From contig NZ_CP020555.1 of NCBI RefSeq assembly GCF_002080455.1, positions 2,604,001-2,668,000 on the forward strand: DNA of 64,000 bases. Reading direction: 5' to 3'. The notes beneath the pieces are model-generated. The model searched no databases and was not told the origin of the DNA. It saw nothing but the letters and a program-made list of their open reading frames with translations. Shown here in pieces: positions 45,122 through 57,101 of the stretch. Numbering within the stretch: position 1 is the stretch's first letter; each line of letters opens with the position of its first letter. Origin of the DNA: Streptomyces sp. Sge12 (GTDB lineage: Bacteria; Actinomycetota; Actinomycetes; Streptomycetales; Streptomycetaceae). Made by a program: the position numbers and the translations under genes.

Positions 45122-45832
45122 TCAGCGCAGGGCGCGCAGGATGCGGGCGACGAAGCCCTCCTCTTCCTCCTCCTCGTCGTCGCGGTTCTGGTCGCTCTGG
45201 TCGATCTGGTCGCTCGGGTCGATCTCGTCGATCTGGTCGCTCTCGTCGTCGCGGCCCTGGTCGCCGCGACCCGGCCAGGTGCCGTTGCCGCCGTTGCCGC
45301 CCTCGTCCTCCTCGGCCGGAAGCTCGTCTGCCGGGGTCTCGTCGGCCGGGGTCTCGTCGGCCGGGGTCTGGCCCGTCTCGTCGTCGCGGCCCTGGTCGCC
45401 GCGGCCCGGCCAGGTGCCGTTGCCGCCATTGCCGCCGTTGCCGCCGTTGTCCCCGCGGCCCGTGTCCTCGCGGTCCGCCGGCTTGAAGTAGACCGAGACG
45501 ACCTCCACCCGCTTAGCCCGGCCCCCCGGCTTCAGCACCGCCTCCGCCTCGCCCTCGCAGCTGCGGTTGTCGAAGAGGACCGCCAGCGACTCCGTCTCGT
45601 TGCGCACCTCGATGGCCGGCTCGTCGCGGGAGGTGCGCGTCAGCAGGTAGCAGGTGTCGTTGTCGGCGGGCCGGATCTGCGCGTTGCGCGTGGCTCCGCT
45701 CGCGTCGAGGTACTGGTAGTGCAGCGTGCCGAGGGCGCGTTCGCCGTGGTCGTCGGCGAGCGACGGCGCGGCGGTGGGCAGGGCGAGCGCGAGAGCGCCG
45801 ACGATCACGGCGGCGGTCGGGCGAAGACGCAT
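45122..45832 (-). CDS. Secreted acidic repeat protein
   Basis: A 236-residue exported protein. A signal peptide (about 1-26) precedes a small beta domain (27-115; LGTLHYQYLDASGATRNAQIRPADNDTCYLL, with two cysteines at CYLL and SCEG likely paired). From residue 120 on it is low-complexity: the module GGNGGNGTWPGRGDQGRDDE occurs twice (about 128-150 and 178-197), with TPADETPADETPADE between, then Asp/Gln and poly-Glu, ending with the basic-hydrophobic GFVARILRALR. I do not know the family. The acidic tail could bind calcium or basic surface partners. It ends 142 nt from the convergent protease gene. Confidence 0.78.
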   Translation of the reverse strand: MRLRPTAAVIVGALALALPTAAPSLADDHGERALGTLHYQYLDASGATRNAQIRPADNDTCYLLTRTSRDEPAIEVRNETESLAVLFDNRSCEGEAEAVLKPGGRAKRVEVVSVYFKPADREDTGRGDNGGNGGNGGNGTWPGRGDQGRDDETGQTPADETPADETPADELPAEEDEGGNGGNGTWPGRGDQGRDDESDQIDEIDPSDQIDQSDQNRDDEEEEEEGFVARILRALR

Positions 45833-45998
45833 GGGGGTGTCCGTTCCTCGGGTTCCGGGATACCGGTCCGGTGGCATCCTCGGGCAGCGTAGGAGCGGGA
45901 CACTCTGCCGAAACGTTTCGGCGGACCCTGCGCGAGCGTGGTTCACCCATGAGGCCGGGCGGCGCGCACCCGCGGTGGCGCCGCCCTGCCCCACACGG

Positions 45999-48635
45999 TC
46001 AGCGCAGGAGTACGCCGCCCCCCGCGTCCGTCTCCACCGGGGCCGCGACCAGGCCCAATTCGGCCGGGGTCGCCAGCAGCGGGTGCGCGGGCAGGATGCG
46101 CACCGTGTAGCCGAAGGGCCCCGTACGGTCGAGCGCGAGCGGGCCCTCGTACAGCCAGCGGCCCTCCAGATCGGGGCCCGCGGCCGGCTTGAGCGGGAAG
46201 CTCCGACCGTCCCGGATCACGTCCTGCGGGTCCACCCGGCCGGCGAAGGCCTGCACCTCCACGTCCTCGGGCGCGAGCGCGTCCAGCGCCACCTGCACGC
46301 GCAGCGTGAGGGTGGCGCCCAGCTCGGCGGTGCCGTTGACCGGAGCCTCGGCCAGCGTCTCCACGTGCTCGACGGAGATCCGCGGCCAGGCCGCCCGGAC
46401 CCGCCCCTTCCACCAGGCCAGGTCACGCGCCGCCTCGGCGTCCAGGGCCCGGTGGGCGAGCGCGGCCGGCGTGTACAGCCGCTCCACGTACTCCCGGACC
46501 ATCCGTCCGGCGAGCACCTTCGGCCCCAGCGAGACCAGCGTGCGCCGGACCATCTCGATCCACCGCACCGGGAGCCCGGTGCGTCCGGCCCGGTCGTAGA
46601 AGCGGGGCGCGACCCGGTTCTCGATCAGCTCGTAGAGGGCGCTCGCCTCCAGGTGGTCGCGCCGGTCCTCGTCCGCGCCGAGCCCGTCGGCGGTCGGGAT
46701 GGCCCAGCCGAAGTCCGGCTCGAACCACTCGTCCCACCAGCCGTCCAGCACGGAGAGGTTGAGGCAGCCGTTCAGCGCGGCCTTCATCCCGCTCGTGCCG
46801 CAGGCCTCCAGGGGCCGCAGCGGATTGTTCAGCCAGACGTCGCAGCCCGGGTAGAGCTTCTGCGCCATGGCCATGCCGTAGTCGGGCAGGAAGACGATCC
46901 GGTGCCGCACCCGCGGGTCGTCCGCGAACCGCACCAGCTCCTGGACGAGCCGCTTCCCGCCGTCGTCGGCCGGGTGCGCCTTGCCTGCGACGACGATCTG
47001 CACCGGCCGCTCCGGGTCCAGCAGCAGCCTGCGCAGCCGCTCCGGGTCGCGCAGCATCAGTGTCAGCCGCTTGTACGAGGGCACGCGCCGGGCGAAGCCG
47101 ATGGTCAGCACGTCGGGGTCGAGTACGGAATCCACCCAGCCCAGTTCGGCCGCCGCGGCGCCGCGCTGGCGCCACGAGGCCCGCAGCCGGTCCCGTACCT
47201 CCTGCACCAGCTGCTCGCGCAGCACCCGGCGCAGGTCCCACACGTCCTGGTCCGGGATGTCGGCGACCGCGTCCCAGCGGGGGGAGCCGCCGACCGACAG
47301 GGCGTCCTCGGCACGGCCCGCGCCGATCTGGCGGGCGCCGAGCCGGATCACCTCGGGGGCCACCCAGGTCGGGGCGTGCACCCCGTTGGTGACGGAGGTG
47401 ATGGGCACGTCGGCCGGGTCGAAGCCGGGCCACAGCCCGGCGAACATCTCCCGGCTCACGGCGCCGTGCAGGGTGGACACCCCATTGGCCCGCTGGGCCA
47501 GGCGCAGGCCCATCACGGCCATGTTGAACACCCCGGGGTCGCCGCCGGGGTAGGTCTCGGCGCCCAGTTCCAGGATCCGCTCGACGGGTACGCCGGCCAG
47601 TTCGCCGCCCTCCCCGAAGTGCCTGGCGACCAGGGCCCGCTCGAAGCGGTCGATCCCGGCCGGGACGGGGGTGTGCGTGGTGAACACCGTTCCGGCGCGC
47701 ACCGCCTCGACGGCCGCCTCGAAGCCGAGGCCCTGCTCCCGCTCCAGTTCCCTTATGCGTTCGAGCCCGAGGAATCCGGCGTGGCCCTCGTTGGTGTGGA
47801 AGACCTCCGGATCGGGGTGCCCGGTGATCCGGCAGTACGTGCGCACCGCGCGCACTCCGCCGATGCCCAGCAGCATCTCCTGGAGCAGCCGGTGGTCGCT
47901 GCCGCCGCCGTAGAGCCGGTCGGTCACCTCGCGGGCCGGGGCGTCGTTGTCCTCGACGTCGGAGTCCAGGAGCAGCAGCGGCACCCGGCCGACGCGGGCC
48001 TGCCAGATGTGGGCGTGCAGGGTGCGTCCGCCGGGCAGGGTCAGCGACACGCGGGCGGGGGTGCCGTCGTCCTGGCGGAGCAGGCCGAGCGGGAGTTCGT
48101 TGGGGTCGAGGACGGGATAGTGCTCCTGCTGCCAGCCGTCGCGGGAGAGCGACTGGCGGAAGTAGCCGTGGCGGTAGAGCAGGCCCACTCCGATGAGCGG
48201 GACGCCGAGGTCGCTGGCGGCCTTCAGGTGGTCCCCGGCGAGGATGCCGAGGCCGCCGGAGTACTGGGGCAGGGCGGCGGTGATCCCGAATTCGGGCGAG
48301 AAATAGGCGATGGCGGCAGGCAGTTCCGCGCCGTTCTCCTGGCTCTGGTACCACCTCCCGCCGTTCACGTAGTCATCGAGGTCGGCGGCGGCAACGGCGA
48401 GCCGCCGCAGGAACCGGCGGTCGGCGGACAGTTCCGCGAGCCGGGCCGCCGAGACGGCGCCGAGCAGCCGGACGGGATCGCCGCCGGCGGCCTGCCAGCC
48501 CTCGGGGTCGACGGATTGGAAGAGTTCACGGGTTTCGGCATGCCATGACCAGCGCAGATTGCGCGCCAGGTCGGTGAGCGGCAGCAGGGATTCCGGGAGG
48601 ACGGGGCGCACGGTGAATCGACGGATAGCCTTCAC
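45999..48635 (-). CDS. glgP: Alpha-glucan (maltodextrin/glycogen) phosphorylase
   Basis: PLP-dependent enzyme releasing glucose-1-phosphate from alpha-1,4-glucan. The 878-residue protein is of the actinobacterial type with an N-terminal DUF3417 domain (LPESLLPLTDLARNLRWSWH, LFQSVDPEGW) and then the phosphorylase core: PAAIAYFSPEFGI, GGLGILAGDHLKAASDLGVPLIGVGLLY, HTNEGHAGFLGLERI, and the PLP region EACGTSGMKAALNGCLNLSVLDGWW with the cofactor lysine. The GTG at 48635 follows AAGGTGG; another GTG three codons upstream has no site. In Streptomyces this gene is the GlgE-pathway neighbour and can also work on maltose-1-phosphate-derived glucan. It is divergent from glgE. Confidence 0.95.
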   Translation of the reverse strand: MKAIRRFTVRPVLPESLLPLTDLARNLRWSWHAETRELFQSVDPEGWQAAGGDPVRLLGAVSAARLAELSADRRFLRRLAVAAADLDDYVNGGRWYQSQENGAELPAAIAYFSPEFGITAALPQYSGGLGILAGDHLKAASDLGVPLIGVGLLYRHGYFRQSLSRDGWQQEHYPVLDPNELPLGLLRQDDGTPARVSLTLPGGRTLHAHIWQARVGRVPLLLLDSDVEDNDAPAREVTDRLYGGGSDHRLLQEMLLGIGGVRAVRTYCRITGHPDPEVFHTNEGHAGFLGLERIRELEREQGLGFEAAVEAVRAGTVFTTHTPVPAGIDRFERALVARHFGEGGELAGVPVERILELGAETYPGGDPGVFNMAVMGLRLAQRANGVSTLHGAVSREMFAGLWPGFDPADVPITSVTNGVHAPTWVAPEVIRLGARQIGAGRAEDALSVGGSPRWDAVADIPDQDVWDLRRVLREQLVQEVRDRLRASWRQRGAAAAELGWVDSVLDPDVLTIGFARRVPSYKRLTLMLRDPERLRRLLLDPERPVQIVVAGKAHPADDGGKRLVQELVRFADDPRVRHRIVFLPDYGMAMAQKLYPGCDVWLNNPLRPLEACGTSGMKAALNGCLNLSVLDGWWDEWFEPDFGWAIPTADGLGADEDRRDHLEASALYELIENRVAPRFYDRAGRTGLPVRWIEMVRRTLVSLGPKVLAGRMVREYVERLYTPAALAHRALDAEAARDLAWWKGRVRAAWPRISVEHVETLAEAPVNGTAELGATLTLRVQVALDALAPEDVEVQAFAGRVDPQDVIRDGRSFPLKPAAGPDLEGRWLYEGPLALDRTGPFGYTVRILPAHPLLATPAELGLVAAPVETDAGGGVLLR

Positions 48636-49363
48636 GTGTTCCACCTTCGCAGGGGATTACGGATAGGAGCGGCCGCACCACGCTGTGCACCCGCGCATCA
48701 CCCCCGGAAGGCTAGCGACGCCCGCGGCTTCCGGCCATGGCGCCTGGGGTGCCCGGCCCGGGGCGGTGCGCGACCGCGCGCGACCGGATCCGTCCGGTCC
48801 CGTCCGGCCGCGGTCCCGTCCGGCCGCGGTCCCGTACTCCGCCGGAAATGGCCGGGGATCGCCCCCCGCCCGCCGCCGTCCCGGATGCGCCGAGGCCGCG
48901 GGCGCTCCGCCCCGCCCGTCGGCCGCGGCGGGGGGTTCCGGCACGGCGGCGGGACGGCGGTCGCCCTTCGAACGCATGCTTCAGGATCGCGGGCCTCACT
49001 GGTCACCCGCGCCTTCGGACCTGACGGTCCGTCGCTTTCCGGGGCCGCTCCGGCGGCTCGGCCGGCGGGGCCCCCGGGGCCCGTGGGGCGGGTGGTTCCC
49101 GCCCCGGTCGCGGCTCGACCGCATACCCGCCCGGCACCGCGTCCGCCCGTACGCCACCTGATTCCGGCCGACTTGATGGAGCCCGGCCGGATGTCGACCA
49201 GGCCCTTGGTATTGCCCGTGCCACTACGTACGAGTAGTTAACCGAGCACCCGGATTGGGTGGGGTGATAGTGGGAAGGGCTCCCCGGGTACACGCGTACA
49301 CGCACGGCGCACCGCCCACAAACCCTCTCCCCGCCACCCGAGTGAACGCGGACAGGAGCGGCC
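48636..49363. other. Long GC-rich divergent region between glgP and the glgE leader
   Basis: About 730 nt. No gene is convincing; several frames are open only because of base composition. A 16-bp tandem repeat CGGTCCCGTCCGGCCG occurs at 48795-48810 and 48811-48826 with a partial third copy to 48834. Toward glgE, TTGCCC (49213-49218), a 17-nt spacer and TAGTTA (49236-49241) form a weak promoter candidate, and ACTAC-GTACGA-GTAGT overlaps its -10. AGGAG at 49354-49358 serves the leader frame. Confidence 0.5.
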
Positions 49364-49492
49364 ATGCCCGCAGCCCAGCCGTCCACTGAGCGGCTAGAAA
49401 CAGAGCGAACAGAGCGTGCACTACCAGCCGTGATTCCGGCTGGCCTGTTGTCACCGAGCCCTGCGAACTGCCCCCAGGTGATCCCATCATGA
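49364..49492 (+). CDS. 42-residue leader frame translationally coupled to glgE
   Basis: An ATG six bases after ACAGGAG opens a frame (MPAAQPSTERLETERTERAL...) of 42 codons whose TGA overlaps the glgE ATG as ATGA. Its start resembles the N-terminus of known Streptomyces GlgE (MPA...ER...), which in other species continues in frame into [11 protein letters not shown]. So it is either a true leader peptide or the original N-terminus now out of frame, through an indel or a sequencing error. The Shine-Dalgarno here is better than that of glgE itself. Confidence 0.5.
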   Translation: MPAAQPSTERLETERTERALPAVIPAGLLSPSPANCPQVIPS

Positions 49493-51479
49493 TCGGTCGC
49501 ATTCCCGTGCTGGACGTCCGCCCCGCCGTCGACTGCGGCGCCAGACCCGCAAAGGCGGTCGTGGACGAGGTCTTCGAGATCTCCGCCACCGTGTTCCGCG
49601 AGGGGCACGACGCCGTCGCCGCCCATCTCGTCCTGCGTGATCCGGGCGGGCGGCTGCGCGCCCCCGTGCCGCTGAGCGAACTCGCCCCCGGCACCGACCG
49701 GTGGGGGGCCAAGGTCTCCGTCGAGGTCGAGGGGAGGTGGACGTACACCGTCGAGGCGTGGAGCGATCCGGTGGCCACCTGGCGGGCCCATGCCGCGATC
49801 AAGATTCCCGCCGGGATCGACACCGGGCTGATGCTGCTGGAGGGCGCCGAGCTCTACGAGCGGGCCGGGGCCCGGATCCCCAAGCGCGACGGGCGCGAGG
49901 CCGTGCTGGCCGCGGCCGAGGCCATGCGCGACGAGGACCGGCCCGCGACCGAACGCCACGCGGCCGCGCTCGACCCCGCCGTGGACGCCGCTTTCGCCAG
50001 GCGCCCGTACCGGGAGCTGGTCACGGCCTCCAAGCCGCTGCCGCTGCTGGTGGAGCGCAAGCGGGCCCTCTTCGGCTCCTGGTACGAGATGTTCCCGCGC
50101 TCCGAGGGAGCGGTGCTGGAGCCCGACGAGGCTCCGGTCAGCGGGACCTTCCGGACCGCCTCCGAGCGGCTGCCGGCGATCGCCGCGATGGGCTTCGACG
50201 TGGTCTACCTGCCGCCCATCCACCCGATCGGGTCCACCTATCGCAAGGGCCCCAACAACACGCTTTCCGCAGGGAGTTGGGATCCGGGTGTGCCCTGGGC
50301 CATCGGTTCCACGGAGGGCGGGCACGACGCGGTCCACCCGGAGCTCGGCACCATCGAGGACTTCGACGCCTTCGTCGGGCGCGCCCGCGAGCTGGGCATG
50401 GAGATCGCGCTGGACTTCGCCCTGCAGTGCTCCCCCGACCACCCGTGGGTGGAGAAGCACCCGGAGTGGTTCCGCCACCGCGCCGACGGCACCATCGCGT
50501 ACGCGGAGAACCCGCCGAAGAAGTACCAGGACATCTACCCGATCCACTTCGACACCGACATGGCCGGGATCGTCGAGGAGACCTGCCGGATCCTGCGGCA
50601 CTGGATGGGCCACGGCGTCCGGATCTTCCGGGTCGACAATCCGCACACCAAGCCGGTCGTCTTCTGGCAGAAGGTGATCGCGGACATCAACAAGTCCGAC
50701 CCGGACGTGATCTTCCTGGCGGAGGCCTTCACCCGGCCCGCGATGATGCGGGCGCTGGCCGCCGTCGGCTTCCAGCAGTCGTACACGTACTTCACCTGGC
50801 GCAACACCAAGGCCGAGCTGACCGAATACGTGACCGAGCTGGCCGCCACCGCCTCCGCCTCGGTCATGCGGCCGAACTTCTTCGTCAACACCCCGGACAT
50901 CCTGCACGAGTACCTCCAGCACGGCGGCCGCCCCGCCTTCGAGGTCCGGGCCGTCCTCGCGGCCACCCTCTCCCCCACCTGGGGGGTCTACGCCGGCTAC
51001 GAGCTCTGCGAGAACACCCCGGTGCGGGAGGGCAGCGAGGAGTACCTGGACTCCGAGAAGTACGAGTTCCGGCCGCGCGACTGGGCGGCCGCCGACCGCA
51101 CCGGCGCCACCATCGCCCCGCTGATCACCTCGCTGAACCGGCTGCGCCGCCGCAACCCGGCGCTCCAGCAGCTGCGCGACATCCACTTCCACTCGACCGA
51201 CAACGAACAGGTGATCGCCTATTCGAAGCACGCCGGAGCCAATTCCGTACTGGTGGTCGTCAACCTCGATCCGCACCACACCCAGGAGGCGACGGTCTCG
51301 TTGGACATGCCGGTACTCGGCCTCGACTGGCACGGGTCCCTCGCGGTGCGCGACGAGCTCACCGGCGAGACCTATCACTGGGGCAGGGCGAACTACGTGC
51401 GCCTAGAGCCGGGCCGCACGCCCGCGCACGTACTGGCCGCTCTGCGACCGTCCCCGCCCACCGGAGGGTCACCCACCAC

Positions 51480-51483
<4 letters not shown>
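49489..51483 (+). CDS. glgE: Alpha-1,4-glucan:maltose-1-phosphate maltosyltransferase
   Basis: GH13_3 enzyme that extends alpha-1,4-glucans using maltose-1-phosphate. The 664-residue product has an N-terminal beta domain ([26 protein letters not shown]), a helical bundle, and the GH13 barrel. The nucleophile is Asp383 in [14 protein letters not shown] and the acid/base Glu412 in FLAEAFTRP, 29 residues apart as in S. coelicolor Glg[21 protein letters not shown] is the donor-site signature. As annotated it begins just at the conserved GRIP segment, about 16 residues later than S. coelicolor GlgE. Its stop overlaps treS (ATGA). With Mak, TreS and GlgB it forms the trehalose-to-glycogen route. 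Confidence 0.96.
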
Positions 51484-53198
<1,715 letters not shown>

Positions 53199-53210
53199 CG
53201 GGCCGAGGAC

Positions 53211-53246
53211 GGGGCGGGCAGCTCGAATGGGTCAATCGCCCGCCCC
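53211..53246 (+). terminator. Hairpin between treS and mak
   Basis: GGGGCGGG and CCCGCCCC separated by 20 nt, 12 nt after the treS stop. Without a U-run it may act as a partial terminator or an mRNA stabiliser in the 155-nt gap. Confidence 0.55.
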
Positions 53247-53353
53247 TGTACGGACCATCCTGACCCGACACTCGCACATGCCGGATAAGCAACTGCCGCG
53301 CATCCGGGACACTCTGCGCATTCTGTGACGGCCCGGGGAAAGGACGCGACGCC

Positions 53354-54799
53354 ATGTCGGAGGCTGCATCCGCCCGGAGCCGGCTGACGGCCGACCGGGC
53401 CGCCGGGATCGCTCCGCTGGAGCCGATGCTGAGGGCCTGGCTGCCCGCACAGCGCTGGTTCGCGGGCAAGGGCCGCACCATCAGCAGCCTCAGGGCCGTC
53501 TCGGCGGCCGAGCTGCTGCCACCGGGATCCACCCCCGGACTGCTGCACCTGCTCCTCGACGTCGACGGGGACTGCTACCAGCTGCTGCTGGGCATCCGCC
53601 CCTCCCTGCCGCCGGCCCTCGCACCCACCCTGATCGGCCACGCCGAGGACGGCCCGTACGCGGGCCGGGCGGTCTACGAGGCGCTCGGCGACCCCCGGCT
53701 GGCGGCCATGCTGCTGGAGCGGCTGCGCTCCCCGGGCACCCTCGGGCCGCTGCGCTTCGACCGGGATCCGGCCACGCCGATCCCGGCGGGGCTCACGCCC
53801 CGGCCGATCTCCGGGGAGCAGACGAACTCCTCGCTGATCTACGGAGATTCGTTCATCCTGAAGGTCTTCCGCCGGGTCGGCCCCGGGATCAATCCGGACC
53901 TGGAGCTGCCCAGGGCACTGGCCGCCGCCGGCTGCGCCCGCGTCCCGGCGCCCGTCGCCTGGTACGAGGCCGTGCCGCCCGGCAGCGAACCGCTGACCCT
54001 GGGGGTGCTCCAGCCGTACCTGCGCGGCTCCGACGACGGCTGGCAGCTCGCGCTGCGCCGGCTGGGCGCCGGGGCCGATTTCACCGCCGAGGCGCACGCG
54101 CTGGGCCGGGCCACCGCCGAGGTGCACAGCGCGCTGGCCGCCGCACTGCCCACGGTCGCGCTCGGGCCGGAGCAGACCGCCCGGCTCGCCGCGGGCATGA
54201 CGGCGCGGCTGGCCGCCACCGCCCGGGAGGTCCCGGCGCTGCGGCCCTACGAGGCGGGGCTGCGGGGCGCCTTCGACGCGCTGGCCGCCTCCCGGGGCGC
54301 GGGCGTGCCCGCCCAGCGGATCCACGGGGACCTCCATCTGGGTCAGACCCTGCGCACCCTCGACGGCAGCTGGTCGTTGATCGACTTCGAGGGCGAGCCG
54401 GCCCGGCCGCTGGCCGACCGGCGCCGTCCCGAACCGGCGGTGCGCGACATCGCCGGGATACTGCGCTCCTTCGACTACGCCGCCCGCTCGCACCGGCCGT
54501 TCGCGCCCGCCTGGGCGGACGACTGCCGGGCCGCCTTCTGCGAGGGCTACGCCCGCACCACCGGACGGGACCCCCGCGAGGACCCCGTGCTGCTGCGCGC
54601 GTACGAGACCGACAAGGCGGTGTACGAGGCCCGTTACGAGTCGCGGCACCGCCCCGACTGGCTGCACGTCCCGATGGCCGCGATCCGGCGGCTCTCGGAA
54701 CCCGTACGGCCCGCCCACCGCGTGCCGCCGACCCCGCCCGCCCCCGGCTCCATCTCCCCGCACCCCCACCCGAAGCCCCCGAGGAGGCCGCTCGCGTGA
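53354..54799 (+). CDS. mak: Maltokinase (ATP:maltose 1-phosphotransferase)
   Basis: Phosphorylates maltose at C1 to give the GlgE donor; formerly called Pep2. The 481-residue kinase has the N-cap domain common to maltokinases ([12 protein letters not shown] near residue 30) and an aminoglycoside-phosphotransferase-like C-lobe: the catalytic loop [14 protein letters not shown] and the metal-binding SLIDFEGEP (DFG-equivalent). The start is ATG 53354 with GGGGAAAGGA upstream. The Pro/His-rich C-terminal tail is not conserved. Its stop overlaps the glgB GTG (GTGA), which couples the two. Confidence 0.95.
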   Translation: MSEAASARSRLTADRAAGIAPLEPMLRAWLPAQRWFAGKGRTISSLRAVSAAELLPPGSTPGLLHLLLDVDGDCYQLLLGIRPSLPPALAPTLIGHAEDGPYAGRAVYEALGDPRLAAMLLERLRSPGTLGPLRFDRDPATPIPAGLTPRPISGEQTNSSLIYGDSFILKVFRRVGPGINPDLELPRALAAAGCARVPAPVAWYEAVPPGSEPLTLGVLQPYLRGSDDGWQLALRRLGAGADFTAEAHALGRATAEVHSALAAALPTVALGPEQTARLAAGMTARLAATAREVPALRPYEAGLRGAFDALAASRGAGVPAQRIHGDLHLGQTLRTLDGSWSLIDFEGEPARPLADRRRPEPAVRDIAGILRSFDYAARSHRPFAPAWADDCRAAFCEGYARTTGRDPREDPVLLRAYETDKAVYEARYESRHRPDWLHVPMAAIRRLSEPVRPAHRVPPTPPAPGSISPHPHPKPPRRPLA

Positions 54800-57090
54800 G
54801 CGCCGCACGACAGCCGTCACCGACCGTCCGCGACGAAGCCGCATCCGCTCCGGCGGCGGTGAAGAAGGCCCGTACTCCCCGGGCCCGCCGCGCCACCCCT
54901 GCGCACGGCGTCCGGCCGGCGCCCGCACTCGGCGCCGACGAACGTGCCCGGCTGCTGGAGGGCCGCCACCACGATCCGCACGCGGTGCTGGGGGCCCGCA
55001 CCCAGCGGGGCGGGGTGGCCTTCCGGGTGCTGCGCCCCTACGCCAAGGCCGTCACGATCGTCGCGAAGGGGCTGCGGGCCGAGCTCGTCGACGAGGGCGA
55101 CGGGCTGTTCTCGGGGCTGCTGCCGCTGACCGGCGTGCCGGAGTACCGGCTGCTGGTCACGTACGACAGTGACGAGATCGAGGTCCACGACCCGTACCGG
55201 TTCCTGCCCGCCCTCGGCGAGCTGGACCTGCACCTGATCGGCGAGGGCCGCCACGAGCAGCTGTGGAAGGCGCTCGGCGCCGAGCCGATGGAGCACCAGG
55301 GCGTGGCCGGGACCCGCTTCACTGTGTGGGCCCCGAACGCCCAGGGGGTCCGGGTCGCCGGGGACTTCTCGTACTGGGACTCCGTCGCCCACCCGATGCG
55401 CTCGCTCGGCTCGACGGGGGTGTGGGAGCTGTTCCTGCCCGGGGTGGGCGCCGGAACGCTGTACAAGTACGACATCACCCGCCCGGACGGCAGTCACACC
55501 CTGCGCGCCGACCCGATGGCCCGCTCCGCGGAGGTCCCGCCGGCGAACGCCTCGGTGGTCACCGCCTCCCGGTACGAGTGGCAGGACGCGGCGTGGATGG
55601 CCGGGCGCGGCGCCCGTCCCCCGCACCACGCCCCCTTCTCGGTGTACGAGCTGCACCTGGCGTCCTGGCGGCCGGGCCTGTCCTACCGGCAGCTGGCCGA
55701 GCAGCTCCCCGCGTACGTCAAGGAGCTGGGCTTCACGCACGTGGAGCTGATGCCGGTCGCCGAGCACCCCTTCGGCGGCTCGTGGGGGTACCAGGTCACC
55801 GGCTTCTACGCGCCGACCTCGCGGATGGGCACCCCGGACGACTTCCGCTTCCTGGTGGACGCGCTGCACCGGGCCGGGATCGGGGTGATCGTCGACTGGG
55901 TGCCCGCGCACTTCCCGCGCGACGACTGGGCCCTCGCGGAGTTCGACGGGCGGCCGCTGTACGAGCACCAGGACCCGCGCAGGGCCGCGCACCCGGACTG
56001 GGGGACGCTGGAGTTCGACTACGGCCGCAAGGAGGTCCGCAACTTCCTCGTCGCCAACGCCGTGTACTGGTGCGAGGAGTTCCACGTGGACGGCCTGCGG
56101 GTGGACGCGGTGGCCTCGATGCTCTACCTGGACTACTCGCGCAAGGAGGGCGAGTGGGCGCCCAACGAGCACGGCGGCCGGGAGAACCTGGACGCGGTCG
56201 GCTTCCTCCAGGAGATGAACGCGACGGTGTACCGGCGCTGCCCGGGGGTCGTGACGATCGCGGAGGAGTCGACGGCCTGGACGGGCGTGACCCGGCCGAC
56301 GGACTCCGGCGGGCTCGGCTTCGGCCTGAAGTGGAACATGGGCTGGATGCACGACACCCTGCGCTACATGTCGAAGGAGCCGGTGCACCGCAAGTACCAC
56401 CACCACGACATGACCTTCGGGATGATCTACGCCTTCAGCGAGAACTACGTGCTGCCGATCTCGCACGACGAGGTCGTGCACGGCAAGGGCTCGCTGGTGT
56501 CGAGGATGCCCGGGGACGACTGGTGGCAGCGGCGCGCCTCGCACCGGGCGTACCTGGGCTTCATGTGGGCCCACCCCGGCAAGCAACTGCTCTTCATGGG
56601 GCAGGAGTTCGCGCAGGGCTCGGAGTGGTCGGAGGTGTACGGGCCGGACTGGTGGCTGCTGGACTCCTCCTACGCGGCGGCGGGCGACCACCGCGGCGTA
56701 CGGGACCTGGTGCGCGACCTGAACCGTACGTACACGGCGGCGCCCGCGCTCTGGGAGCGGGACACCGTGCCGGAGGGCTTCGCCTGGGTGGAGGCGGACG
56801 CCGCGGAGGACAACGTCTTCGCGTTCCTGCGGTACGCGCAGGACGGCTCGCAGCTGCTGGCGGTGTCGAACTTCTCGCCGGTGGTGCGGCACGGGTACCG
56901 GATCGGGGTGCCGGAGGAGGTGCCGCTGTGGCAGGAGGTGCTCAACACCGACCTGGAGGTCTACGGCGGCAGCGGCGTCCACCACACGCAGCCGCTGCGG
57001 CCGGAGCCGGTTCCGGCGCAGGGCCGCCCGGCGAGCCTGCGCATGACCCTGCCGCCGCTGGCGACGGTCTGGTTCCGGCCGCAGGGCTGA
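54796..57090 (+). CDS. glgB: 1,4-alpha-glucan branching enzyme
   Basis: Introduces alpha-1,6 branches into the GlgE-made glucan. The 764-residue protein has an extra N-terminal stretch (Lys/Arg/Ala-rich, about 1-50), an N-terminal beta domain ([11 protein letters not shown]), CBM48 ([20 protein letters not shown]), and the GH13_9 barrel with [10 protein letters not shown], the nucleophile Asp437 in [12 protein letters not shown], the acid/base in [10 protein letters not shown] (Glu490/491), and [13 protein letters not shown]. The start GTG overlaps the mak stop. It is the last gene of the cluster, 11 nt from the convergent thioredoxin gene. Confidence 0.97.
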   Translation: MSAARQPSPTVRDEAASAPAAVKKARTPRARRATPAHGVRPAPALGADERARLLEGRHHDPHAVLGARTQRGGVAFRVLRPYAKAVTIVAKGLRAELVDEGDGLFSGLLPLTGVPEYRLLVTYDSDEIEVHDPYRFLPALGELDLHLIGEGRHEQLWKALGAEPMEHQGVAGTRFTVWAPNAQGVRVAGDFSYWDSVAHPMRSLGSTGVWELFLPGVGAGTLYKYDITRPDGSHTLRADPMARSAEVPPANASVVTASRYEWQDAAWMAGRGARPPHHAPFSVYELHLASWRPGLSYRQLAEQLPAYVKELGFTHVELMPVAEHPFGGSWGYQVTGFYAPTSRMGTPDDFRFLVDALHRAGIGVIVDWVPAHFPRDDWALAEFDGRPLYEHQDPRRAAHPDWGTLEFDYGRKEVRNFLVANAVYWCEEFHVDGLRVDAVASMLYLDYSRKEGEWAPNEHGGRENLDAVGFLQEMNATVYRRCPGVVTIAEESTAWTGVTRPTDSGGLGFGLKWNMGWMHDTLRYMSKEPVHRKYHHHDMTFGMIYAFSENYVLPISHDEVVHGKGSLVSRMPGDDWWQRRASHRAYLGFMWAHPGKQLLFMGQEFAQGSEWSEVYGPDWWLLDSSYAAAGDHRGVRDLVRDLNRTYTAAPALWERDTVPEGFAWVEADAAEDNVFAFLRYAQDGSQLLAVSNFSPVVRHGYRIGVPEEVPLWQEVLNTDLEVYGGSGVHHTQPLRPEPVPAQGRPASLRMTLPPLATVWFRPQG

Positions 57091-57101
57091 GGCGCCGGGG
57101 C

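Noticed and set aside
42472..45429. 985-codon minus-strand frame opposite the M4 protease
   Set aside because: It is the antisense shadow of a clear metalloprotease; it has low-complexity Val/Ala/Gly/Arg composition, no ribosome-binding site and no domain.
45726..48548. 940-codon plus-strand frame opposite glgP
   Set aside because: Produced by GC-biased third codon positions of glgP on the other strand; the composition (Arg, Gly, Val, His, Gln) is that of shadow frames seen throughout the window.
48636..49241. Overlapping open frames in the glgP-glgE gap
   Set aside because: Three frames on both strands stay open at once, composition is Arg/Pro/Gly only, and no start has a ribosome-binding site; treated as non-coding.
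49003..51378. 791-codon minus-strand frame opposite glgE
   Set aside because: Antisense shadow of glgE and of the non-coding glgP-glgE gap.
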